A stretch of 64,000 bases of DNA from DASPWW01 sp963756745 (GCA_963756745.1 CAVWOU010000010.1:434001-498000), one strand, 5' to 3'. Shown: positions 24,864 through 34,008, counted from the first letter of the stretch. The notes: generated by a model not told the origin, from the sequence alone. Program-made: numbers and translations.

Positions 24864-26959
24864 ATGGCCGTCGCAGCACAGCCTCAGACCGACATCGACA
24901 CGCTCTGCGTGAACACGATCCGGACGCTGAGCATCGACGCGATCCAGAAGGCCAGCTCGGGCCACCCCGGTGCGGTGATGGGAATGGCGCCCGCGGCCTA
25001 CACGCTGTGGCAGGAGTTCCTTCGCTTCGATCCCCAGGAGCCGATCTGGCCCAACCGCGATCGGTTCGTGCTCTCGAACGGCCACGCCTCGATGCTCCTG
25101 TACTCGCTGCTCCACCTGACCAAGGTGCGGGCGGTGGACCCCGACTACGAGATCCTCGGCGATCCCTCGGTGAGCCTCGGAGGACATCGAGCGCTTCCGC
25201 CAGCTCGGCTCGAAGTGCCCGGGACACCCCGAGTACCGCCTGACGTCGGGCGTCGAGACCACTACCGGGACCGCTCGGGCAGGGGGTCGCGACCTCGGTC
25301 GGGATGGCGATCGCGGGCGAAGTGGATGGCGGCGCACTTCAACCGCCCCGGGTTCGAGCTGTTCGACTTCGACGTGTACGCGTTCTGCGGCGACGGCTGA
25401 CCTGATGGAGGGCGTGTCGGGCGAGGCCGGCTCGCTCGCCGGCCACCAGCGGCTCGACAACCTGTGCTGGATCTACGACAACAACCACATCACGATCGAC
25501 GGCCGCACCGGGCTCACCTACGACGACGACGTCGCGGCGCGGTTCATCGGCTACGGCTGGAACGTGACCCGGGTCGGCGACGCGAACGACCGCCAGCTTC
25601 TCACCCGCGCCTACGAGCGCTTCCATCAGGAGCACGAACGCCCCACGCTGATCATCGTCGACAGCCACATCGGCTACGGCGCGCCGCACCTCCAGGACAC
25701 GGCGAAGGTGCACGGCGAGCCGCTCGGGGAGGAGGAGGCGCGCGAGACGAAGCGCGTCTACGGGTGGCCCGAGGACGCCCAGTTCCTCGTCCCCGATGGC
25801 GTGTACGAGCACTTCGCGGACGGGATCGGCGCCCGCGGCAAGCGGCTCCGCGAGGAGTGGGAGCAGCTGTTCGAGGAGTACCGCGCCGATGCCCCCGAGC
25901 TGGCGTCGCAGGTCGACGAGATGCAACGACGCGAGCTTCCGGACGGGTGGGACGCCGAGATCCCGAGCTTCGACCCGAGCGACGGTGACATGGCGACTCG
26001 CAAGGCGTCGAACGCCGTCGAGAACGCCGTCGCGGAGAGGATCCCGTGGATGCTCGCCGGCTCGGCGGACCTCACCGACTCGACCTCGGTGCGGCTCAAG
26101 TTCGAGGGCGCGACCGACTTCCAGCCGGGCCAGCGCGGCGGGCGCCAGCTCCATCTCGGGATCCGCGAGCACGAGTCGGCCGCGATCTCGAACGGGCTCT
26201 CGCTGTCCAAGCTGCGCCCGCTGTGGTCCACCTACCTCACCTTCTCCGACTACGCGAAGCCGGCGATCCGGCTCTCGTCGCTGATGGAGCTCCCGGTGAT
26301 CCACGTCTTCACCCACGACTCGATCGGGCTCGGCGAGGACGGCCCCACCCACCAGCCGGTCGAGCACCTCGCGGGGCTGCGCGCGATCCCCGGTCTCAAC
26401 GTGATCCGTCCGTGCGACGCGAACGAGGTCGCCGAGGCATGGCGGGTGGCCGTCGACCGCACCCACGGGCCGGTCGCGCTCGTGCTCACGCGCCAGAACG
26501 TCCCGATCCTCGATCGCTCGCGCTACGCGTCCGCGGAGGGGCTTCGGCGCGGCGGTTATGTCCTCGCGGACACCGAGGGTGGACGATCCTGAGCTGATCC
26601 TGATCGCGACCGGGAGCGAGGTCGCGCTCGCCGCCGACGCCTACGAGGAGCTCACGAAGGACGGCGTGCGCGCGCGCGTCGTCAGCCTCCCGTCCTGGTT
26701 CCTGTTCGACCAGCAGCCGGAGGAGTACCGCGAGGAGGTGCTGCCGTCGAGCGTGGCGGCACGCGTCTCGATCGAGGAGGCCTCGACGATCGGCTGGGAC
26801 CGCTACGTCGGTCCCGCCGGGGCGACGATCGGCATGCACACCTTCGGCTCCTCGGCGCCGCTCAAGGACGTGCAGTCGGAGTTCGGGTTCACGCCGCAGA
26901 AGGTGGTGGAGCGGGCGCGCGAGGTCCTCGAGCGGGCGGGCGACCGAGGCAGCTCGTGA
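24864..26959 (+). CDS. tkt: Transketolase, frame broken at five places
   Basis: TPP-dependent enzyme of the non-oxidative pentose phosphate pathway. N-terminal NTIRTLSIDAIQKASSGHPG, the TPP motif CGDG-DLMEGVSGEAGSLAG, NLCWIYDNNHITIDGRTGL, and the pyrimidine-domain FTHDSIGLGEDGPTHQPVEH are textbook. Single extra bases break the frame near 25184, 25271, 25319, 25399 (giving a false TGA inside GDGDLMEG) and 26580. Removing them restores ~697 residues ending …VLERAGDRGSS. An essential enzyme broken five times but otherwise perfectly conserved argues for sequence error. GTG of tal overlaps its TGA. Confidence 0.88.
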
Positions 26960-28039
26960 AGCCGACGCAGCAGCTCCACGAGCTCGGCCAGAGCCTGTGG
27001 GTGGACAACATCACGCGCGACATGCTCGACGAGGGCACGATCGCCCGCTTCATCGACGAGTTCTCGGTGACCGGCCTGACCTCGAACCCGACGATCTTCG
27101 ACAACGCGATCAGCGGGGGCGAGGACTACGACGAGCAGATCTCCGAGCTGCGGGAGCGCGGCCTCGAGGCCGGAGCAGGTCTTCTTCGAACTCGCGCTGA
27201 CCGATCTGCGCCGCGCCGCGAAGCTGTTCGAGCCGATCCACGAGCGCACCGACGGGGTCGACGGCTGGGTCTCGCTCGAGGTCTCGCCGCTGCTCGCCGA
27301 CGACGCCGCGGCGACGATCGAACAGGTCAAGGACCTCCACTCGCGCGCCGAGTGCAACATCTTCATCAAGATCCCCGGCAGCGAAGCCGGTCTCGAGGCG
27401 ATCGAGCAATCGATCTTCGATGGCACCCCGATCAATGTCACGCTGCTGTTCTCGACCGACCAGTACCTCGCTGCAGCCGACGCGTACATGCGCGGTCTCG
27501 AGCGCCGGATCGACGCCGGCCTCAGCCCCGACGTCCCGTCTGTCGCGTCGCTGTTCATCAGTCGCTGGGACAAGGCGGTGATGAACGAGGTCCCCGACGA
27601 GCTTCGCGACAAGCTCGGGATCGCGGTCGCGAAGCGCACCTACCGCGCCTACCGCGAGCTGCTCGACTCGGAGCGCTTCCACCGCCTCGCCAACGAGGGC
27701 GCGAGGCCGCAGCGTCTGCTGTGGGCGAGCACGGGCACGAAGGACCCCGAGGCCTCGGACGTGCTCTACGTGGAGGCGCTCGCGGCACCGTTCACGATCA
27801 ACACGATGCCCGACAAGACCCTGCTCGCTTTCGCCGACCACGGCCAGGTGCGCGAGCCGCTTCCGCCCGACGGCGGGGATGCCGACGAGATCCTCGCCGC
27901 ATTCAACGAGGCCGGGATCGACACCGACGCGCTCGCGGTGCGGCTCCAGGAGGAGGGCAAGGAGACGTTCGACAAGTCGTGGCACGAGCTGCTCGACACG
28001 ATCGCCTCGGAGGGCGAGAAGCTGGTGGCTTCGCGGTAG
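26956..28039 (+). CDS. tal: Transaldolase, one frameshift
   Basis: Transfers a dihydroxyacetone unit between pentose-phosphate sugars. WVDNITRDMLDEG and TGLTSNPTIFDNAIS (~37-51) open the barrel; the Schiff-base lysine lies in SLFISRWDKAV. Further conserved blocks are GWVSLEVSPLLADDAAATIE, NIFIKIPGSEAGLEAIEQS and LWASTGTKDP. One extra G near 27174 (GAGGCCGGAGCAG for GAG-CCG-GAG-CAG) breaks the frame early. About 360 residues, normal for the actinobacterial form. The GTG overlaps the tkt stop as GTGA. Confidence 0.9.
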
Positions 28040-28040
28040 C

Positions 28041-29678
28041 GTGGCCACGACCGAGATCGCGCCGCTGAAGCAGCGCCCCGCCTGGGCCGAGCTCGAGCGC
28101 CACCACTCCGAGATCGCCGACCGCCACCTGCGCGACCTGTTCGCCGCCGATCCCACCCGGGGCGAGCGCCTCACCGCCGAGGGCGCCGGGCTGTACCTCG
28201 ACTACTCGAAGAACCGGATCACCGACGACACGATCGACCTGCTGGTGGGGCTCGCCGACCAGTCGGGGCTCGCCGAGCGTCGCGACGCGATGTTCCGGGG
28301 CGAGCACATCAACGTGTCCGAGGACCGGGCCGTGCTCCACGTCGCGCTGCGGATGCCGCGCGACCGCTCGTTGATCGTCGACGGCGAGGACGTCGTCAAG
28401 CAGGTCCACGAGGTGCTCGACCGGATGGGGTCCCTCGCCGACCGGCTGCGCGGCGGCGAGTGGAAGGGCCACTCGGGGAAGCCGATCCGCAATGTGATCA
28501 ACATCGGGATCGGCGGCTCCGACCTGGGCCCAGTGATGGCCTACGAGGCGCTGAAGCACTACTCGGATCGCGAGATGACGTTCCGCTTCGTGTCCAACGT
28601 CGACGCCACCGATTTCGTCGAGGCCACCCGCGACCTGTCGCCGGAGGAGACATTGTTCATCGTCTCCTCGAAGACGTTCACGACGCTCGAGACGATGACC
28701 AACGCCCGCACCGCGCGCGACTGGGTTCTCGACGGCCTCGGCGGGGACGAGGCGGCGACCGCGAAGCACTTCGTCGCCGTGTCGACCAACGCCGAAGGGG
28801 TGTCGGAGTTCGGGATCGACACCGACAACATGTTCGAGTTCTGGGACTGGGTCGGCGGCCGCTACTCGATGGACTCGGCGATCGGCCTATCGACGATGAT
28901 CGCGATCGGGCCCGAGCGGTTCTCGGAGATGCTCGCCGGGTTCCACGCCGTCGACGAGCACTTCCGCGAGACCCCGACCGAGAGCAACCTGCCCGCGTTG
29001 ATGGGGCTGCTGGCGGTGTGGTACGGCGACTTCTTCGGCGCCGAGACCGTCGCGGTGCTGCCTTATGACCAGTACCTCAAGAGATTCCCGGCGTACCTCC
29101 AGCAGCTGACGATGGAGTCGAACGGCAAGCACGTGACGCTCGCCGGCACCCGCGTCGACTACGACACGGGAGCGATCTACTGGGGCGAGCCGGGGACCAA
29201 CGGGCAGCACTCCTTCTACCAGCTGATCCACCAGGGAACGCGGATGGTCCCGTGCGACTTCATCGGCTTCAACCAGGCTCTCAACCCGCTCGGCGATCAC
29301 CACGACCTGCTGATGGCGAACGTGTTCGCCCAGCCCGAGGCGCTCGCGTTCGGCAAGACCGCCGAGGAGGTCCGCGAGGAAGGGACGCCCGAGGACGTCG
29401 TCCCGCACCGGGTGATGGAGGGAAATCGCCCCTCGAACACGATCCTCGCCGACCGGCTCACGCCGGAGACCCTCGGCAAGCTCGTGGCGCTCTACGAGCA
29501 CAGCGTGTTCACCCAGGGGACCGTGTGGAGCATCGACTCCTTCGACCAGTGGGGCGTCGAGCTCGGAAAGGTGCTCGCGCGCAAGATCGTGCCGCAGCTC
29601 CAGAGCGCCGACGAGCCCGAGCTCGATCACGACAGCTCTACCAACGCGCTCATCCGCCGCTACCGGGCCGGGCGATGA
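28041..29678 (+). CDS. pgi: Glucose-6-phosphate isomerase
   Basis: Interconverts glucose 6-phosphate and fructose 6-phosphate. At 545 residues it is full length, with INIGIGGSDLGPVMAYEAL (~153-171), FIVSSKTFTTLETMTNARTA (~210), GGRYSMDSAIGLSTMIAIG (the PGI signature region, ~272-290), YLQQLTMESNGK and QGTVWSIDSFDQWGVELGK (C-terminal signature). The frame is intact throughout, unlike the two genes before it. GTG lies one base after the tal stop. The next gene overlaps its stop as ATGA. Confidence 0.93.
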   Translation: MATTEIAPLKQRPAWAELERHHSEIADRHLRDLFAADPTRGERLTAEGAGLYLDYSKNRITDDTIDLLVGLADQSGLAERRDAMFRGEHINVSEDRAVLHVALRMPRDRSLIVDGEDVVKQVHEVLDRMGSLADRLRGGEWKGHSGKPIRNVINIGIGGSDLGPVMAYEALKHYSDREMTFRFVSNVDATDFVEATRDLSPEETLFIVSSKTFTTLETMTNARTARDWVLDGLGGDEAATAKHFVAVSTNAEGVSEFGIDTDNMFEFWDWVGGRYSMDSAIGLSTMIAIGPERFSEMLAGFHAVDEHFRETPTESNLPALMGLLAVWYGDFFGAETVAVLPYDQYLKRFPAYLQQLTMESNGKHVTLAGTRVDYDTGAIYWGEPGTNGQHSFYQLIHQGTRMVPCDFIGFNQALNPLGDHHDLLMANVFAQPEALAFGKTAEEVREEGTPEDVVPHRVMEGNRPSNTILADRLTPETLGKLVALYEHSVFTQGTVWSIDSFDQWGVELGKVLARKIVPQLQSADEPELDHDSSTNALIRRYRAGR

Positions 29679-30352
29679 ACGGACCTTCGACCGAGGGCGT
29701 TCTGTTTGACATCGACGGCACGCTGATCACGACGGGCGGCGCCGGCGGGGAGGCGTGGCGGCGCGCGTTCGAGGAGATCTACGACACCCAGGTCGACATC
29801 CGCAAGGTGACCGAGTCGGGGATGACCGATCCCGACGTCGGTCGGACCGCGCTGCGCCACGTGCTCGACCGCGAGCCCGAGCAGCGCGAGCTCGCGCTCG
29901 CGATGGCGAAGTACATGAAGTACCTCGCGGCGGCGGTCGAGGAGTCGAAGGGCTACGAGCTGATGCCCGGCGTGGTTCCGCGGCTGCGCCAGCTCGTCGA
30001 CGACGGGTACCTGGTGGGCCTGATCACGGGCAACGTCGAGGCCGCCGCCCACATCAAGCTCTCGCGCGCGGCGCTGAACCGGTTCTTCTCCTTCGGCGGC
30101 TACGGCTCGGACGCGAGCGATCGCGCCGAGGTCACGAAGAAGGCACTCGAGCGCGGCCAGCTCGTGTCCGGCGGGACACTCGACGTGAAGTCGTGCGTGG
30201 GGGTGGGCGACACGCCGCGCGACGTCAGCGGCGCGCACGGCGCCGGGATCGCATGCATCGCGGTCGCGACCGGCAACTACAGCGCGGATGAGCTCCGCGA
30301 GGCCGGCGCCGACCACGTGGTCGCGACGCTCGAGGAGGAGTTGCCACTGTGA
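29675..30352 (+). CDS. HAD-family phosphatase (phosphoglycolate-phosphatase-like)
   Basis: A 225-residue haloacid-dehalogenase-type phosphatase. Motif I GVLFDIDGTLITTGG (nucleophile Asp ~12), a helical cap, motif II LVGLITGN (~120) and motif III/IV VGVGDTPRDVSGAHGAGI (~180). The substrate is unknown; translational coupling to pgi (ATGA) suggests a sugar-phosphate or a damaged side-product of the pathway. A hairpin follows about 20 nt after the stop and probably ends the tkt-tal-pgi unit. Confidence 0.8.
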   Translation: MNGPSTEGVLFDIDGTLITTGGAGGEAWRRAFEEIYDTQVDIRKVTESGMTDPDVGRTALRHVLDREPEQRELALAMAKYMKYLAAAVEESKGYELMPGVVPRLRQLVDDGYLVGLITGNVEAAAHIKLSRAALNRFFSFGGYGSDASDRAEVTKKALERGQLVSGGTLDVKSCVGVGDTPRDVSGAHGAGIACIAVATGNYSADELREAGADHVVATLEEELPL

Positions 30353-30373
30353 GCGCGAGGCTCACCTCAGGAT

Positions 30374-30388
30374 CCCGCCCTGGGCGGG
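30374..30388 (+). terminator. Terminator hairpin after the tkt-tal-pgi operon
   Basis: CCCGCCC-T-GGGCGGG (usable as a 6-bp stem with a 3-nt loop) followed by GGAATTTGATGTTGG, a stretch unusually rich in T for this genome. Confidence 0.5.
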
Positions 30389-30396
30389 GAATTTGA

Positions 30397-30599
30397 TGTT
30401 GGGCCGAGCGCGAACATTCTGACGCTCGCGAGCTAGCGGATGCGATCGGGCCGGGATGCCGCGTGTCGGTGATCAACCACATGGAGGCGAACGCGTGGGG
30501 CATCGGGTGGCTCGGCCCCGACGACCTCGCGTGATCCTCAACGAGCTCACCGCGCTGCTCGGCGCGGCGCGCCACGCCGAGACTATGCGCGCCGGCTGA
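30397..30599 (+). pseudogene. Unrecognised gene remnant with one frameshift
   Basis: Between the terminator and the SixA-like gene a coding-like stretch reads ELADAIGPGCRVSVINHMEA then NAWGIGWLGPDDLA and stops at 30532-30534. It continues in another frame as VILNELTALLGAARHAETMR-AG with a stop at 30597-30599. Codon use is like the neighbours. I do not recognise the family. There is no plausible start, so this looks like the C-terminal ~60 residues of a lost gene. It overlaps the 3' end of the opposite-strand gene by a few bases. Confidence 0.4.
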
Positions 30600-31101
30600 G
30601 CTCCTTCGGCTTCACGAACGACACCAGCTCCGAGACCCCCGGCGCGAGGTCCCTCCAACCGCCTCCGAACTCGAGCGTCGCGAGCGCCGCGGTCGGGAAC
30701 TTCTCCCGCATCCGGTCGAGCTCGTCGCCGCCGGCCGCGAGCTCGAACGCCAGCCTCTCAATGCCCGGGTTGTGACCGATCACCATCACCGACTCGACCT
30801 CGTCGGGCACCTCGTGGAGCACGTCGAGCAGCTCGCCCGCCGAGGCGGCGTAGAGCTCGTCCTCGATCCGTAGCTCGGTGCCGTTCCCCAGACCGAGCCG
30901 GTCCAGGGTCTCGCGGGTGCGCTTCGACGGCGAGCACAGCACGAGCTCCGGGGCGATGCCCTCGTCCCGCAGGTGCTTCGCCATCACCTTCGAGGCTCGC
31001 TCGCCGCGCGGGGCCAGTGGCCGGTCGCGATCGGCGAGCCCGGGCTCGTCCCAGCTCGACTTCGCGTGGCGCAGGAGGTAGAGCCGCTTCACGACCGGCA
31101 T
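30583..31101 (-). CDS. SixA-like histidine phosphatase
   Basis: A 172-residue phosphoglycerate-mutase-fold phosphatase. The RHG-type motif is LYLLRHAKSSWDEPGLADRD (~7-26), which is the SixA variant (RHAKS); the second histidine lies in VMVIGHNPGIERLAFELAAG (~108). LAPRGERASKVMAKHLRDEG and LVLCSPSKRTRETL complete the fold. SixA removes phosphate from phosphohistidine of signalling or PTS proteins; the target here is unknown. An internal GTG at 31092 (VKRLYLLRHAKS) is an equally good start. Divergent from the AraC-type regulator with 21 nt between starts. Confidence 0.83.
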   Translation of the reverse strand: MPVVKRLYLLRHAKSSWDEPGLADRDRPLAPRGERASKVMAKHLRDEGIAPELVLCSPSKRTRETLDRLGLGNGTELRIEDELYAASAGELLDVLHEVPDEVESVMVIGHNPGIERLAFELAAGGDELDRMREKFPTAALATLEFGGGWRDLAPGVSELVSFVKPKELSRRA

Positions 31102-31105
31102 GATG

Positions 31106-31115
31106 GCGCTACGCT
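31106..31115. promoter_or_regulatory. Divergent -10 elements sharing TA, sixA-like / araC-like
   Basis: GCGCTACGCT reads TACGCT rightwards, 7 nt before ATG 31123, and TAGCGC leftwards toward the phosphatase. The leftward hexamer is the poorer match. Confidence 0.4.
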
Positions 31116-31122
31116 CGTCGCG

Positions 31123-31986
31123 ATGGGTGCGTCGCGGGCGCAGATCATGCTCGAGGAGCCCGGCCTCGAGATCGTGCTGGGGAGCCCGGACCCGCGGTTG
31201 CGCGGCTGCGTGCGGCGCTACTTCGGCTACTTCGAGCGCAGCTCCGGGTTCTCGCATACGCGTGAGCTCCCCAGCGCCGACGTCACCCTGATCATCGGAT
31301 TCGGGCCGCCGATTGGCGTCGCGTACCCCCGCAACAACGGCGGGACGTCCACGCGCCACACTTCGTTCGTCGCCGGGCTCCACGACTCCTACGTCATCGT
31401 CGAGGCGGGCGAGTGGCAGTCCGGGATCGAGGTCAACCTGACCCCGCTCGGGACATTCCTGCTTTTCGGGGTCCCGATGGAGGCGCTATCGAACCGCGTC
31501 GTCGCGCTGGACGAGTTGCTCGGCGGTCCGGAGGCGCGCCTGCTCACCGAGCGGCTCTACGAGGCCGGGGGCTGGGAGGCTCGCTTCGAGCTGATCGACG
31601 GGTTCGTCGCCTCCCGTCTCGCGCGCGTCGGGGCGCCGTCGCCGGATGTCACGTGGGCGTGGCGGCGGCTGAGCGACAGCCGCGGCGGTGTGGAGATCGG
31701 CGCGCTCGCCGGCGAGCTCGGATGCAGCCGCAAGCATCTGATCGCGCGGTTCCGCGAGCAGGTCGGGCTGCCGCCGAAGACGATCGCGCGAATCCTTCGC
31801 TTCCGCGGGGCGCTCGCGAGCCTCGAGAACGGCAACGGGGATCGCCTCGCCGAGATCGCGCAGGACTGCGGCTATTACGACCAGGCGCACCTGAACAGGG
31901 ACTTCCGCGAGTTCGCCGGTCTCACGCCGACCGAGTTCCTGGACCGGCGGTTGCCGGGCGGCGAGGGCTCAGCCGTCGCCGGCTGA
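31123..31986 (+). CDS. AraC-family transcriptional regulator
   Basis: A 287-residue regulator. The N-terminal sensing domain (YFGYFERSSGFSHTRELPSA, then VTLIIGFGPPIGVAYP) resembles the DUF6597 domain found in such regulators. The C-terminal ~90 residues carry two helix-turn-helix units: IGALAGELGCSRKHLIARFR and LAEIAQDCGYYDQAHLNRDF, ending in the typical FAGLTPTEFLDRR. The inducer is unknown. It could control the VOC protein 60 nt downstream or the divergent phosphatase. Start leaderless-type. Confidence 0.82.
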   Translation: MGASRAQIMLEEPGLEIVLGSPDPRLRGCVRRYFGYFERSSGFSHTRELPSADVTLIIGFGPPIGVAYPRNNGGTSTRHTSFVAGLHDSYVIVEAGEWQSGIEVNLTPLGTFLLFGVPMEALSNRVVALDELLGGPEARLLTERLYEAGGWEARFELIDGFVASRLARVGAPSPDVTWAWRRLSDSRGGVEIGALAGELGCSRKHLIARFREQVGLPPKTIARILRFRGALASLENGNGDRLAEIAQDCGYYDQAHLNRDFREFAGLTPTEFLDRRLPGGEGSAVAG

Positions 31987-32033
31987 CGCGCGCGCAGGTC
32001 AAATCCGTCCAAGGCGCCGGCGCCGGCGCCACG

Positions 32034-32039
32034 TACTCT
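32034..32039 (+). promoter_or_regulatory. -10-like TACTCT, 6 nt before the VOC gene
   Basis: TACTCT-GCTCCC-ATG; no Shine-Dalgarno. Same layout as other leaderless candidates. Confidence 0.45.
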
Positions 32040-32045
32040 GCTCCC

Positions 32046-32435
32046 ATGCACGTGATTCCCTTCATCTATTACGAGGATTCGTCGGCCGCGATCGAGTGGC
32101 TGAAGGAGGCGTTCGGGTTCGAGGAGCACGTCGTCCACAGGGGCGACGACGGGACGATCGAGCACGCAGAGCTGCGGCTCGGCTCGGGGATGATCATGCC
32201 CGGGGCGCCGCAGAGCTACAACATGAAGAGCGTGCGCGAGCTCGGTGGGTCGAACCAGGGCAACTACGTCGTGATCGAGGACACAGATGCGCACTACGAG
32301 CGCGCCAAGGCCGCAGGAGCCGAGATCCTCGAGGAGCCGCACGACAAGGACTACGGCTCGCGCGACTACACGGCGCGCGACCTCGAGGGCAACGTCTGGG
32401 TGTTCGGCACCTACGACCCGTTTGCCACGACGTGA
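32046..32435 (+). CDS. VOC family protein (glyoxalase/PhnB-like)
   Basis: A 129-residue single VOC module. HVIPFIYYEDSSAAIEWLKE (2-21) and GFEEHVVHRGDDGTIEHAEL are the first beta-alpha-beta-beta-beta unit; the second ends in YTARDLEGNVWVFGTYDP (~107-124), where the Glu is the usual metal ligand. Proteins of this type are PhnB-like or antibiotic-binding; no substrate can be assigned. A strong hairpin follows directly after the stop. Confidence 0.75.
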   Translation: MHVIPFIYYEDSSAAIEWLKEAFGFEEHVVHRGDDGTIEHAELRLGSGMIMPGAPQSYNMKSVRELGGSNQGNYVVIEDTDAHYERAKAAGAEILEEPHDKDYGSRDYTARDLEGNVWVFGTYDPFATT

Positions 32436-32436
32436 G

Positions 32437-32462
32437 GAGGCCCCGGCCTCGGCCGGGGCCTC
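32437..32462 (+). terminator. 12-bp-stem hairpin after the VOC gene
   Basis: Perfect arms GAGGCCCCGGCC / GGCCGGGGCCTC with a 2-nt loop, starting right after the TGA. Followed by CCTTGCCG, no long U-run. The VOC gene converges on nadB, so it may act on both strands. Confidence 0.55.
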
Positions 32463-32533
32463 CCTTGCCGCGCTCGGCGGCGAAGCTGCTCAGCCAGCCG
32501 CGCCCGCGCCTTTAGGCGCACCTGCCGATCCAC

Positions 32534-33988
32534 TCAGAGCCATCGCTCCGTGTGCACCTCCCCACGCGCGCCGCACACGAAGTGCACGCCGTCGAGCTCG
32601 GGATCGGCTCGCGGGTAGTCGGTGCGGCGATGCACGCCGCGCGATTCGCGCCGCGCCAGCGCGCTCGCGGCGATCATCCGCGTCAGCGGATAGGGGTCGT
32701 CGAGCAGGCGCTCGAGCGTCGTCCCCTCGCGTCGGGGCCCGGCGCACCGCCACAGCGCCGCGCGCGTCGCGGTCGTCGGGGGCTCGAAGCGGAACTCGGG
32801 GCCCGGGACGGCGACGTCTCGCGGGCTGTCGCCGGCCGCCGCGGCCGCGGCACGGGCGCCGAACACGAAGCACTCGCTGAGCGAGTTCGAAGCGAGGCGG
32901 TTGGCGCCGTGGAGGCCGGTGCAGGCGCACTCGCCGACGGCGAGCAGGCCGGGGACGCTCGTCCGCGCGTCGAGGTCCGTCGCGACGCCCCCGATCAGGT
33001 AGTGAGCCGCGGGAGCCACCGGGACCGGCTCCCGGGTGGGGTCGATCCCGGCCTCGCCGAGGGTCGTCACCACGTTGGAGAACCTTTCGGGATCGACCCC
33101 GCGCATGTCGAGCAGGACGTGTCGGGTGCCGTCGGCGTCCATGCGATCGAGGATCGCCTCCGTCACCTCGTCGCGCGGGGCAAGCTCGTCCGTGAACCGC
33201 CGGCCGGTCGCGTCGAGCAAGGTCGCGCCCTCGCCGCGGATCGCCTCCGTCAGCAGCGCCCCGTCCCTGGGATCGCCCGGGAGAGCGAGGGCGGTGGGGT
33301 GGAACTGGCACAGCTCGAGGTCCGCAAGCGCGGCGCCGCCCTCGTGCGCGAGCACCGCTCCGGCCGCGATCGCGCCCCACGGGTTGGTCGTACGCTCCCA
33401 CAGCGCCGCGCCTCCACCCGTGGCGAGCACCGTGGCGGAGGAGGCGATCGCGCCACGATCGGTCACGACGCCCGCACACCGCTCGCCGTTGCTCCACAAC
33501 GCCGTCGCCGAGGTCTCCTCCAGCGCCTCGATGGCGTCGTGCGCGTCGACGAGCTCCGCCAGCCTGCCCGTGATCGCCCGGCCGGTCTGGCTCCCACCCG
33601 CGTGCACGATGCGACGCGCCGAGTGTCCGCCTTCGAGCCCGAGAGCGAGCCGCCCGTCTCCGTCGGTGTCGAAGCGCACCCCGAGCCGGCGCAGCTCCTC
33701 GACCGCACCGGGCGCCTCGCGCGCGAGGATGTCGACGGCCGCCGGGCGGCACGCGCCGCGGCCTGCCCTCAGGGTGTCATCGGCGTGGCGCTCGGGTGAG
33801 TCGTCGTCGGTGAGCGCCGCCGCGAGTCCCCCCTGGGCGCGGAAGCTCGCGCTCTCCGAGAGCGGCTTTCTCGACACCACGCACACACGCGCGCCGGCGT
33901 CGGCCGCGGCGAGCGCCGTGTACAGGCCCGCGGCGCCGCCGCCGACCACGGCGACGTCCCAACTCGATGCGGGCTGTGGGGCGGGCAA
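32534..33988 (-). CDS. nadB: L-aspartate oxidase
   Basis: Oxidises L-aspartate to iminoaspartate for NAD synthesis. FAD loop VAVVGGGAAGLYTALAAADA (~12-31), the flavin-contact SASFRAQGGLAAAL (~46), CQFHPTALALPGD, LLTEAIRGEGATLLD, AAHYLIGGVATDLDARTSVP (~330) and SLSECFVFGARAA. At 484 residues it is slightly short; the C-terminal helical domain is brief but keeps HRRTDYP. The TTG start is inferred from homology and from a -10-like TACCGT upstream. nadA and nadC are not in the window. Divergent from the HDAC-family gene across 20 nt. Confidence 0.85.
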   Translation of the reverse strand: MPAPQPASSWDVAVVGGGAAGLYTALAAADAGARVCVVSRKPLSESASFRAQGGLAAALTDDDSPERHADDTLRAGRGACRPAAVDILAREAPGAVEELRRLGVRFDTDGDGRLALGLEGGHSARRIVHAGGSQTGRAITGRLAELVDAHDAIEALEETSATALWSNGERCAGVVTDRGAIASSATVLATGGGAALWERTTNPWGAIAAGAVLAHEGGAALADLELCQFHPTALALPGDPRDGALLTEAIRGEGATLLDATGRRFTDELAPRDEVTEAILDRMDADGTRHVLLDMRGVDPERFSNVVTTLGEAGIDPTREPVPVAPAAHYLIGGVATDLDARTSVPGLLAVGECACTGLHGANRLASNSLSECFVFGARAAAAAAGDSPRDVAVPGPEFRFEPPTTATRAALWRCAGPRREGTTLERLLDDPYPLTRMIAASALARRESRGVHRRTDYPRADPELDGVHFVCGARGEVHTERWL

Positions 33989-33996
33989 GGCGCGGG

Positions 33997-34003
33997 TACG
34001 GTA
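33997..34003. promoter_or_regulatory. Near-palindromic -10 usable on both strands, nadB / HDAC-like
   Basis: TACGGTA gives TACGGT rightwards, 6 nt before GTG 34009, and TACCGT leftwards, 9 nt before TTG 33988. A single 7-bp site could thus melt for transcription in either direction. Confidence 0.5.
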
Positions 34004-34008
34004 CAGCC

